A DNA stretch of 64,000 bases from the NCBI RefSeq assembly GCF_003369915.1, contig NC_046677.1, positions 19,858,913 through 19,922,912 on the forward strand. Reading direction: 5' to 3'. Shown piece by piece: positions 1 through 12,100 of this stretch. The DNA is from Drosophila miranda (Eukaryota > Arthropoda > Insecta > Diptera > Drosophilidae). The notes below the pieces were generated by a model that made no database searches, was not told where the DNA came from, and was given only the letters and a program-made list of their open reading frames with translations. Numbering within the stretch: the first letter of the stretch is position 1; the number at the start of each line of letters is the position of its first letter. The position numbers and the translations under genes were made by a program.

Positions 1-97
1 ATATGCGAATAGTTATTGCATGTGGCATGGCATAAGCATAGCACATACGTATTTTGATGTTAAAATGTTGCTCACTCACATCTCTTTCGTTTCGCAG

Positions 98-289
98 GAC
101 CAAGAGGGCCGCAAGGTCATTCCCGAGGAGACGGAGCTGCATACTTCCAAGACCACGGTGAGTCTGGGGGAGGCGGAAAAGGTGGAGCCACCACAGCAAT
201 CCAATGGCAATGGCAGTGGCAAGATCCCACAGGCAACGCAGCAGCAGAAGCAGGAGCAGCAGGAGGATGACAAAACCGATGCCACTTGA
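98..289 (+). CDS. 3'-terminal coding exon of an unidentified gene (partial)
   Basis: A splice acceptor (tttcgcag) ends at 97 and is followed by 63 codons and a TGA stop at 287-289. The encoded tail begins DQEGRKVIPEETELHTSK and becomes very rich in Gln, Glu, Asn and Gly, ending DDKTDAT. This looks like a disordered cytoplasmic or nuclear C-terminus, with no domain, membrane segment or catalytic motif. The rest of the gene lies left of the window, so its function cannot be read. It converges on the minus-strand EGF gene ending at 2714. Three AATAAA signals follow within 180 bases. The reading frame through the acceptor is open, but phase 0 is assumed because the upstream exon is not visible. 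Confidence 0.7.
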   Translation, partial: DQEGRKVIPEETELHTSKTTVSLGEAEKVEPPQQSNGNGSGKIPQATQQQKQEQQEDDKTDAT

Positions 290-338
290 TGGTGCAAGCA
301 AATCTCTAACCAGCCCAACGTGGCGTATGAGTGATATT

Positions 339-469
339 AATAAACCAAAAGCGAAAGAAAAAACTAAAGCGAAATCCAATTTTAAAATAAAAAAAAAAAC
401 CAAAACTATTGTCTAGTTTTACTCGTGTGTGTTAATGTTATATAAATGTATATGTCTATATGAAATAAA
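339..469 (+). terminator. Poly(A) signals of the left-edge gene
   Basis: AATAAA occurs at 339-344, 386-391 and 464-469, all downstream of the stop at 287-289. Any of them could serve the 3' end of the + strand gene, which would give a 3' UTR of about 75-200 bases. Confidence 0.5.
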
Positions 470-2541
470 AAAATGTTGTTAGCGACAGAAAATATTGAAT
501 GAGTTCAATGCTTCCCCCAATTAAAGCCGTTTCGCTGGATTTTCCACGTTTATTTTGCTGATTTGCTTAAAAATTAAATTGTAATTGCCCCAAAACGCCA
601 AGTGTTTTGCCATAATTTTTCTCTTTAAAAATTGTAGCAATTATATTTATATAATTTTCATATCTTTTTGCTTCTGTGAGTGTCTGTCTCCTTAGGCTAA
701 GGCTTTTAATTAATTGTATTGTATTTGTATTTCATTTTTTGTTTGTTTTTTTTTTTCATTTTTTCGTTTGGTTTTGCCTCATTTTATCGTCATTAATTAC
801 TTAGTATAGCATTTTAATTACAAACTCATTTTCCATAGCGCATTCCAAAAATTGCACAAATATGAGTGGCTCGCTTTGGAAATTCCATTTAAATTTATTT
901 CACTTATTTGGATAAATATTCATTCTATTTTTTTGCTTGTATTTTTTCTTGTCTGTTTGATTTTAATCAATTATTGAGTGCAACTTTGTGCCATTCTCTT
1001 TGCCAATTTATTAGCATTAATATCCATATGCTAAGTAGACGCACACCCAACCCATAGACACACAATCATTTATGGAAATGACTTCGAAACGTATATTATT
1101 TATGCACAAAAAACATATTAACTTTTGTGGCAAACATTTTTAATTTATGCTAATTAATTTTCACTAACAACATTTGAGTGCTAATTCATATGCCAATGCA
1201 AATGCAAATACCCAAAAACCAAATTCAGTTAGCCAGCAATAATCTCTGATATCTGCCCCGACTAAATTCAATTTATAACACTCACCTATCGCTGAACTTC
1301 CTGCCCCTCTGTACCCACTGTCCGTGCTGTCGCCATCGCTAAACTCAATTTATTGGCATGGCAAAATTAATTAAAACTAAACTAAACAGCATTTCCTAAA
1401 ATTAGTTGATATAATTTCAATATTTCGAACACATTCAAGAGGAAATTGATTTCTGCAGCACTTTTATTATTATCGTTTGGAGCATCTCTTCCAATGCGGT
1501 TCTCAATGGAATGTCCATAATGCGGCTTTTGTTTTCGTTTTGATTATTATTTAACTAATTGAAAACATTTCAAAATGAAAATGCGGTGGAACATAAAGCC
1601 AAAATGGCTTTGCAGATGCCATAAAATTATATATTTGCCATTGCTGTTTTGCATTAGTGCCTTTCAACTTTTGTGATAAATATTTTAGAATATAATTAGT
1701 GCACCTTTTGGAAAATAAGCCTATTTCGAACAGTTCCTGAAAATGATCCTACGATAAAATTTTCACAAAAGGTTCTTCCTCTATTATGGACTGTAAGAAA
1801 ACTAGCTTATTTTCCAAAACAAAAATCTTCAATTCCTTCAATTTTCTCCCCAGAGTTTTTCCCTTTGAGCCGAACAAATTGTTGTTCCCTTGGGTGTGTC
1901 CATTTGCCGCATAAGTCCATTCCTAAATATGAATTTGCATTACAAATTTCCCTAGAATTTTCATGGCAACAATTAGCTAAGAGCATTCCATATCCTGTGT
2001 CTCTCCACTACTAGCCCAAAGGACTGCCATAAAATTATTCCACATGAGGAGAGCTCGACACACGAGTAAATTGAAGTTGAAACATGTCTGGGGTTCGCAA
2101 ATAAATTTGCAAAATTTATATAATAGGCTGATGCAGATGGCAGCACAAATGGTGCAGGATTAATGCGGGGATATTAAACATTTACATAACTCAAGATTAT
2201 CTGCAGAAACCCCAGTCTCCGCCTCGGCCTCCGCCATTTCCCCTACGGGGTTTTTGTTTCATAATCAAATATTATATTATCATTTTAGAGTCTGTATAGC
2301 TGTGTCTGTGTGGCTGAGTGTCTGTGTGTGTGTTTTGGGCCTGTGTGCGCTTGGCCAAAATAAACCTTGATTAACAAGTTTGCTAAGCCTATTTATGCCA
2401 GAGAGATACACGTATTAATCATAGATATTTGTGTTTGCATTAGTTTGGAATCATAATCATAAAGTCAATTATGCCACCACCTCCGCTCCGCTTCGTTTCG
2501 TTTAGTTCACTTTTGGCATCGTTTACATAAGTTTAATTTAG
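470..2541. other. AT-rich intergenic DNA between converging genes
   Basis: No ORF, exon or recognisable repeat family is visible. The stretch is AT-rich, with homopolymer runs and ATTTA-like motifs, and lies between the 3' ends of the left-edge gene and the EGF-repeat gene. It may contain extended 3' UTR of either. Confidence 0.6.
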
Positions 2542-2547
2542 TTTATT
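2542..2547 (-). terminator. Candidate poly(A) signal of the wry-like gene
   Basis: AATAAA on the minus strand (tttatt on plus), about 170 bases after the TGA stop at 2714-2716. This is a normal spacing for a fly 3' UTR. Longer 3' UTRs are possible. Confidence 0.4.
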
Positions 2548-2713
2548 ATCATCGAATACTGTTCAATATTTGGAATATTCAACGAGTAGCATCAAAGTTA
2601 ATTACACACTCCTCCCCCGGCGAGCCCCACCCGCAAATAACCACTCAATCCGTGTGGCTCTGATCAGTGCGTGGCGTAAATTTTACTAACCATCCACCGT
2701 TCGCATCCAATTC

Positions 2714-3163
2714 TCACTGAATCAACGGCGAGTTCTGCGAGTTCTCGACGGTGTAGTACATGTCGTTCTCGAGGTTCATGGCCAGGTGCCGCTGGAAAGG
2801 TCGTTCTTGCAGCTGTCCACCACCAGCAGCACCACAGTTGTTGCTGCCGCCAGTGGCACCACTGCCCAGCGAGGTCTGTGTCTGTGGATGGCTGGGCAAA
2901 TGGCGCATTGAGTGCGTCGTCGCTCCAGTCAGGGATCCCCGCTGCGCTCCTCCGCTGGAAGGTCCTGCTGCACCGCCACCGCCACTACTGCTGCTGGTGC
3001 CGGGCTGGCCGGGGCCATTTGGACCCTTGCCACTCAGCCAATGTTTATTGAGCTTGCCCTGCATTTTGGGTCGCCGACTGAAGCCCAAAATGGGTATAAA
3101 CGAGGTGGAACGTGTGGAGAATTTCCGATACGTCTGATTGACCTTGCAGTGACAAATGGTGAC
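2714..3163 (-). CDS. wry: wry-like coding exon 12: cytoplasmic tail and stop
   Basis: 149 codons plus TGA (2716-2714) after acceptor gcatttcag. It begins VTICHCKVNQTYRKFSTRST, a basic stop-transfer and juxtamembrane segment. A Gly/Ser/Gln-rich low-complexity middle follows, then a C-terminus with tyrosines (NDMYYTVENSQ). I recognise no PDZ-binding motif or other named endocytic motif. Confidence 0.85.
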   Translation of the reverse strand, partial: VTICHCKVNQTYRKFSTRSTSFIPILGFSRRPKMQGKLNKHWLSGKGPNGPGQPGTSSSSGGGGAAGPSSGGAQRGSLTGATTHSMRHLPSHPQTQTSLGSGATGGSNNCGAAGGGQLQERPFQRHLAMNLENDMYYTVENSQNSPLIQ

Positions 3164-6100
3164 CTGAAATGCGAATGGAAAGTGTTTTCGGGTCTTAGTA
3201 AATGGTTATAGACGATTGGAATGTGGAATTGGTAATGATTTAAGATGGAAAATAAAGTTGAAGGTAATATTTCATCTTTTTTAAAATGAAAAGCTCTTAA
3301 AATGATGCTGATCTTACGATTTCTTTAAAAAATTCAATAAAGGCACGTAATATCTTAAAATTAAGAAAAAGAAAATGCCTCAAGCCAAAATGCCCTGAAG
3401 ATGAAGTTCCCGAAAGCAAATCTTTTAAAGTTTTAACAACAAAATTCAAGACATATCCATTTTCAGGCATCAATTTCTGTCTGAACCTCGGAAGGGAATA
3501 ACTTAATTTGAAGCAGAATTATTAATCACAGCCATACAAGGATTCTCGCTCGATAGGTATTCATTTCACTGGGTCGAAACCCATTTTAAAATGGAAGGCA
3601 ACCTCCTTTGGGTTACTATAAATTGGCATAGAGTCGCCTCCAGTTGAAGTAACACACACATTGAGTGTGCGAGTCCCATCCAGGGCATACAACTGCATAA
3701 ATTTGCATCTGCTTTAAGCTCGACTCGATTCGGGATTGAGAACTTTCGGGTTAAAGCCCTGCGACTCGACCGAGCAGTTTCCGTGGCTTTTCCATGTAGC
3801 TGCCGACAACGAAATGAATATGCAATGCCATTTCGCGCACTTTGCATAACCGCAAAGTACAATTTCCCCTGTTGGTCACGGGGACGGGACCTTGTACGGC
3901 CGTACTACACCCATGCCTCCAGAATACTCTAGCGATTCCGTGTGTCCGTGTGTGCTTGGGTGTGTGTTTTTTGGAGTGTTGAAACTTACCACAACGGCAA
4001 CGATGAAAATGGCGGCTGCCAGAACTCCGGCCGCAAAATATGCATTATGCAATTCAATGGGACTCTTAAGCACAACCGATGAACCGAAAGTTTTGTCATT
4101 AAAATTTCTAGCGTTCGCATCGTCGACAATAAATTCACTGGAGCTAACGACAGTCTCGACCACAAACTCATCTGGAAAGCGGAAAAAGGAAAGCCAGAAA
4201 CGGGGAAACAGTGAACAGGATAAAAAAAAGTTAGATAGTAGCCACCAGGGGGAAACATATTTTGTGATGGGATGGCCTTAATCAAGTTAATGACTTTTCG
4301 GCCACGGCCACCGCCGACTTACCTTCGCACATGGTTCCGGTGTAGCCAGGACGACAGGCGCAGTAGAAACTTTCGCCGCTGGACCAACAAGTGCCGCCAT
4401 GGGTGCAGGGATTCACTTGGCATTGCTGGAAGTACTGAGAATTATCATCGCAATGGTTAGGATCCTGTCTTATAAACGAGCAGCTGCCTGTCCAACCGCA
4501 ACCCCCAGCCCCACTAACAATTACCAGGAGGTTGTTCTCCTCCACCTCTCCTGAGTGTGTGCCTGGCATGGAAAATGTAATTAATTTTGCTGGAGCCCCC
4601 GACTGGAAGCCACAATTTCTAGACCCACTCCCGCTGCCGACACCGCCCCCTTAATGACAGTGTTTTCTGGTCCTGATCCCTTCCCCCAGGAGTCTCGCGG
4701 TTAGTCAGAGTGTCCATCATTTTCACAAAGCTTTAATTATGGCGCCTTGACGCTTAATTTATGTACATTTTGTTAAGTTTTATTTTAGCACCACAAATTA
4801 TCAAGTCCATTGAGCGTTTATTAAATTCTTTTCTTCCCCTCCCCAGACCGCGCCACTTACTGGTAGTTTCACCATTGTTGGCCTTGTCAGTTTTCTGTGG
4901 AGAGTACCAGGCCAGGCCAGGCCAGGCCTGTGCCCTTAACAAAGTTAACTTAATTTATGAACCAAGTGATGGTCGGGCGTCCTTCGACTTGCTGGAGGAT
5001 GTACTCAACTTTGACGTAAGAATGGGCTTGGGGTATCCCAAAACTTGCACAAAACTAAATAAAATATCAATTTCAATTAAAAATCTTCTTGGGAGAACTC
5101 AAACAAACACAAACACAAACTATTCATTTTGTTAGGGGTAACACAATATCAAATGGAGAGTAGCCAAACGCAAACAAGCCAAAGCCGTAAATCAGTTTAA
5201 AAATGCACACAACAAACCGCAGGAAGAGCAATGAAAATTGGGGAAACACTACTACAAAAATGTATATGAAATTTTACAGCAGTTGGCTAACGAAATTGGC
5301 AACAATTACGTTGCTGCTGCAGCTGGTCAAAACACACACACACATACACACATAGAGGAGGGATAGCAAGCAAGCCAACAATTTGTGGCTATTTGCTGGC
5401 CTTTTTCCATGCACATGGCTGCAGCAGCACAGATACAGATACAGACAGGACACAGATAGACAACCAGGAAGAGGATGCCCAAACCCCGATACGAAGCCCA
5501 AGCTCAGACCCAGACCCAACCCATTCCCAGGGACTGCATAAATCATGACTTACCGTTCGTGGCATTTGATTACAATCCGGTCCGTTGCGACCTCCTGGGC
5601 ATTCGCAGCTGAAATCATTTCCATGATCCATGCAGCGATGTCCTTCGGGGCATGGCTTGTTGGCGCAGAAATCAACCTGAAAAACAAAAAAAACAAAAAA
5701 TAGCACAAATCAAAGCATATTGAGCAGGACTCAGAGAAGGCGAAAAAAAATTTTGGAATAGAAATGAAAGCTTCGCAGAAAGTTCATTACGTATTCAAAA
5801 ATGTATTTGCCCCAGCATACGTACATTCGCACACATGCACGCGAACGCGTACCCACACCAAGGCAATCCAGCCTCATTGCCTATGCATATACATACGAAA
5901 TACACGTTTGGTACAGACAGGCAGACACACAGACAGAGAGAGTGAGCCGCGTCTCGGGCTTGAGCAAATTAAATCAATATCCATTCAAAGATGCTCCGAC
6001 AACGACAGGCCCCTGCAGAGGTCGCTCAACTGGTACATCGGGGAATTGTCGGCAGATTTGTTATCATTCTAAAATATTGATTATCTCGGGGAATAAAAAT

Positions 6101-9100
6101 CAGTTAATGGGGACTCCTGGGAAGGGCTTTGACAAAAAAGTGGACTTTAAAATGGTTTCAGGCTTAGAAATGTTCTTAATAATATACAAAAATTTAGTTT
6201 TTCTCAGAAAAAAAGGAGTAACAATTGTCCTTCAAGACCGTGAAAGATCAAAATATTGTCCATCAAATACATCTGAAATTTTTCAATAAATTGGACTGTA
6301 TATATCTATAAGATATAATATTACCCTTTTCTGCAGATTATTACAATCATTTAAAGACACAATTTTATAGTAGCAGTAACAGAAATGCTCAACAATTGTG
6401 AAACGAGACTCGATTTCACCGGTTTTTTGAAATATTTGTAGATACTACCTCCCCTATATATAGGGTATTCCCTGCTTCGATTTAGTAAAAAGAACCATTA
6501 TATTTTCTATTGTTCACTCACCTTTATTTGGCAACGGTTGCCGGTGTAGCCCTTCGTGCAGTGACACTCGTAGCTGCCAATGTGATCGATGCATTCGCCG
6601 CCATTCTGACACGGATTCGATTCGCATTCATTATACTCGAAGTTGCACAGCTCCCCGGCGAATCCTGCGAGACACACACAGGGGAAAAGAGTGGATGAAA
6701 AAGAGGTTGTGGGGTACACGTAACGTAAATGTGGAAAATAAATGAAATGGAAATTTCAATGAGAAATGTTTTAGCATTGACTGGCTCTGCGCGGCCCCCA
6801 GAGGGGAAGGAAGTCTCCGACGGAGACGATGTCTCGACCGGTATGGCTTCTTCCACCAGACTTTCCGGAATTGCCTTTGTATTTGGTTTTTTTTTTTTTT
6901 TATAAATTTACTTTCATTGTGATTGAGTGCGATTTATGTAAATTGTGTTTGTGCCAATGAAATAATTTATGAGCTTCGATGTAGATTTTTGATTTGCATC
7001 TGAGTTCGATTCGATTTCTAAAGCCAAAATTGATTGTCTTAAAGAAACGTAATTCATTTGAATTAATAAGCAATCGCATTAGCTTAGGAAAATTATTAAT
7101 ACCTATATAATTTCATACCTGGATAAAATATAGGAATACTTTGAATGTAAAGTGTAATGCAAATTGTCATACATTTAAATATTTGTCAATAAAACTTTTG
7201 ATTCCACATATTTCTTCAGACCTACCTTGATCGGAATTAATAATGCCTGAAACTATTGTGCGAAGCCTAATGAAGTAATATATACCTGTAAAATTCTCGG
7301 GATAGGATTCCTTTCGGCTGTCTTTCACAATGGTTTCATTTACCAACTGTTTAAAGCTAGTCATCACTTTACTCAACCCATCACAATGATCCATTGCAAT
7401 TTCCAACCATAACTCAATTTATTATAGAACCAGCAATGCCAACAATGATGTGAATGTGAATTTTCACGATGATAACTTGCAAAATATTGGCATTATGGGA
7501 GCGATTTTGCGACCGAATCAACAAAAGAATGAAGGCAATTTGCGTTTATTTGGCGAATTGTTCACTCACCTGGCTGACAGAAGCAGCGGAAGCCATCCTC
7601 CTGATCCACACAGATGCCGTGCACACAGGGCGACGACTCGCACTCGTTCAGGCTGTGCTGGCACAGAGGTCCTGTGAATCCGGGCGTACAATCGCAGCTG
7701 CATAAAGGAAGGGAAGGGATAAAGGTTATACTCGCGCAGAAATTTCTGAACATGCGACAAAAGTCAACATTTATGAGCAAATACAGACAGTGACGGAGAG
7801 GGCCAGACAGAACCGCAAAAACAATGGCCAGGATAATTGAATGAAAGCTCCGTCTATGGCTGTGTCGGCTCTCTGTATTTCTGTTTGCCTTGGACTCACC
7901 GAAAATGCGTCGAGTTACCAACACAGCTGCCGCCATTCATGCACTCGGCGGGATTGCAGGGATCCGACTCGTATTGACAGTTCTTGCCCGCATATCCTAA
8001 CAGAAGGGACAACAAAAAAAACACCAAAGGCATATTAGTAGCGAAATCCCATAACTCTGCTAATTAGCAGAAAGAGAGAGAGATTAATGACCTACCGTAT
8101 GGACACAGGCACTGGTAGGAATTGCCCTCATGACCCTGCGACAGGTCAACACAGATGCCATTGTTGGTACACGGACTGGGGTTACACGCATCGATCTCTT
8201 CGCAGTGCGGGCCCGCAAAACCGCTGCAACACTGACACTCGTACTCCTCCATGCCGGCGTTCGAGTAGCATACTCCCTTGCCCGAACAATCGGCATTCTC
8301 GCCACAATTGTCGGTTTTCGTGGTCACCTTCAGGCGAACACACTGCGCTCCCCACAGCTCGGACACCACTAAAACGGAAAAGAACATAACGGAATGGTAA
8401 GAGGTACGGTACGGATACGGTACGGTTTGGGATCAGAGGGAAGTGTGAAAAAATGGGGTTTCAAATTAATTAAAGCTACATGAACACTGGGAACACGAGG
8501 GGCGGTGGCTTGGTAGCTGCTGAAAACAAATATTTAATAGCCGCAGGCTGCGCCATAGGCCGTACAGGAACAACAAACAGGACAAGCAAGAAAGGAAAAA
8601 AATTGCTCCCCAAAGGCGTCAACCTGTGAGAGGGAGATGCTGATATAGATTGCGCTAGATGAAGATGGAATACTCTTTAGTCGAAGGAGATTGAACAGAG
8701 GAAATATTAAGAAGAAACTTAGTAGATTTCAGGGCTTCAAAAAGAGAGATTCTGTTAAAAAGGATCAACTGAGAATGGTTAGGATAAGACGATTTCGTAA
8801 AATGATCCTAATTCTGAAGAAGTCCGATAGGTAACTAAATTTAATTCGAAAAAGCATTCATTAAAAAAGTAAGGGTAAAATGTAATAATGGCTGCGTTCC
8901 ATCAATATTTTATTTTATTTATCAAACTTTACCACAAAGTCATGTATACCCGGGGATAGTAAGAGTACCTGGGTCTACTCACCAATTAGCAAGTTAACTC
9001 CCTCGGTGAGATCCTTATCATACAACGTAACCAGTTTCCTGCCATCGACCACCAACGGTGTAATATCCAAGAGGACGCCTTCGGTTACATCGCAATGCTC

Positions 9101-12100
9101 GTGGCCGGAGCGTGTTACCTGATAGACCTGTGTGGCATGTACCGCGCTGGATGTTGACATTCATTGTGGCAGTAGCAGCAGCATAGCGCGTTGGAGCAGA
9201 GCAGTAGTTAAAGTAACCCAGAAAGAAAGAGAGCGACCGGTATAGATAGGAAGCAAGTTAAATGCTGGGCTGCTGTTTTCTTGTTTAAGTTATAAATATG
9301 ACCAAACACTTCTTCGTGCCTCAGTTCGTTGTAGGTTCTGTGCTCTCTGTGTTCTCTGTATGTGTGTGCTTAATTAATTGAAATTTATTTATAAGCAGTA
9401 GCTCTCTTGCCTGCCCTGTCCTAGCGGAAATTAAATAGCACAAAAGCGGAAATGAAATTAGTTGAGCGCTGGGATGGCGGCTCGGGAAAGGGTTTATGTT
9501 GAGGCTTTTGTGGGGTTGGAGGCTGCTCATGCTGAGAAGGTTCATTGAGGCTTTTGGGCGTGGTATGGAAATACCAGATGTACAATAGTTTATTGCCTCC
9601 CAAAACAAAGCTGCTTAACAGATGCCTGAAATAATTTATATTATGAAAGCTCCCATCTCCCTGCATCCAGCAGTATTAATTAGGGGCATTTGGGTTGTGC
9701 TATGAGATGTATATATTGTATTTATATTGTTTTATAATTCGTCTAAATTATTTCCCCAACCTCAGCCTACAAAACTATGCAACAAACTTCTTTAAGGCAT
9801 TGCCCTCAATTTTGGCTGCATTAAGAAGCTGTACAGAGGGTAACCAACTTGTACTTCTGGCATTTAAAGAACTCCTTGTTGCCAAACTTTATACCGCATT
9901 CCTACACAGAAGCCAGACTCCGACTCCGACTCAGACCCTGAGCGAGACAGACACCTCATATAGTATAGTACCCAAGCTTGCAATTTTTCAACAAACACGT
10001 ACTCGTGGCGGGGGGGAAAAGAAAACTTGTTAGAGAACTGGGAAAACGAACCCCGAAGAAAGTTTTCAATCTATTTGCTACCCACTTGCTTTGCCTTGGG
10101 TCCTCCTGGCATTATTATTTGTTGCTATTGCATTTGTTAACTTTTCTACACACACACCCACACACTCTTCGAAATACAGACAGACAGAGAAACATATTAA
10201 ATCGATAATGAAAACTTTTTTGACATCTCATTTTCATAGTTGGCGGGAAGTTTTCTTCTCTCTCTCTCTGTTGCCGCGCGCGCTCAATTGTATGCTATGC
10301 TTTTTTGTGCACGACCTGAACTTCGCTTCACTTTCACTCCTCCACTAACTCGATTGTTTGCGGTCCTGTTAGCCAGCGGCAAAACTCTGTGCCACAACCT
10401 TCCAGCACCCCCTCCGGGTCATACAGGAACCGAAAACTTATGCCGGGAATTTCGAGTTCCACGGTCCTGAGGCTAAGTTAGAGAGGGAGAGAACATTTTC
10501 TAACGCGGTCGCGTTTGATGTTTGCCCGGAGATCGACAAATGAATTTTAATTTTTTCCTTTTTCCCCCTCGTTTTCTTTTCTTTTTGGTAAAACTTTTTG
10601 ATGGAGCCTGCTGTTTGGGTGGGGGAGTGGCGTTTTCTGCCACATCTATCAAGAGATAAGATAAGAGCCAGTGCGCGACCAAAGCTAAATTAAAAAGAGC
10701 AAAAAAGGGAAGAGAGAGCAGCGGAAAAAATGTGATACCAAAACCCAGAGAAACGTGATAATTGCCATGGCAAAAAGGGTCAGCTAGCTGTGTGTTACTT
10801 TGTGCGTGTGTGTCTGTGTTGAGGTCCTGGCCAAAATGACTAATGGTCAACAACTAGGCTAAAAGGAGTGGGCACGAAGTGTCTGGCAGCGCATTTATAT
10901 GCGCAGTTTGTAGGGGGGACTTTTGTCGAGCATTATAAAATAAACAGAATAGAAATAAAAAATTGCTGGCAGAAATGAACCAAACAGAGAAAAGATACGG
11001 AGAAAGAGCATGGGAAGTAGAGTTAGAAGGAGACTGAAGAGAAGGAGAAGGTGGAGAAAAAAAAACAATTTAATAAACTGTAAAAAGGGCATGATAATGG
11101 CGGAACGTGTCTGGTCCAACTTAGACACCAGCACGACCAGGCAACTATTGCAGGACTCTACCGCCTCCTCCCTATGGCCGGGGGCAGACGTGCCGAAGAA
11201 AAATCAATAAAGGTCCTTAATGGATGTTATTATATAATAAGCTCCCGAACAAACACGTTTCAACGCGCATTAAAGCGCTTAACTGAAAATAAAAAACCCA
11301 ATAAGAAAAAAACCAACGCCCAAAGAAGTTCCGGCAAACCCAGCTCCCAGTCCAGTAAACAGGACGACAGGTGGGAGAAAGTTTCGGTTGCTGTATTACC
11401 AATCTTGCTCAGTTCTCACGTGAGGGGCTTTGGGCTCCTGTCAGAGCTCAGCAAAAAGAAAGGGTCGGCTATTACATGAGGAGGATGATGATGACGCCGC
11501 AGATGCTGATGCTGCTGCTGGTGCTACCTCTGATGATAGCCCATAATGACAGTGTGTCTTGGTGGCCAGCAGCCAGCCAGTCAGTCAGTTACTCTGCTTA
11601 ACAACACACATCACTCTCAGCCATCAGCCATCAGCCATCAGCGTTTGGTTAACTTTACTCCTGCTTTGTGTCTGCAAGTCAGCAGACACCATTTTCAACA
11701 AGTGCAGTTGACATGAAAGCGTTGAAAAAAGTATACTTCTGTCTGTGTGTGGACTATGTAATTGAATCTTATATCTAAAGTAAAGTGATATCTTTTGTTT
11801 CACGCGTCGAGCATCAAGTGCTTCATTAAATTGAGAAAAACAGAGAATAAAAAAAACACAAACAATGAAGTTGAAGTGATGAAAAAAAAATAAATTGTAG
11901 TCTATAGAAAGTAAATGAAACAAACGATGTGTGAGGAGAAAGTATCTCCTTGCAGTAAAAGATATTTTTATTTGACAAGGGTTGCAGGATATTAAATTCT
12001 TTGCATTAGCATATATATTTTGCAAAATCTTTAGCTTTTGCTAAATTGATTCTAATAAAAAATATTTATGTTTTTCTCTCTATTAAATATGTTTATTTTG

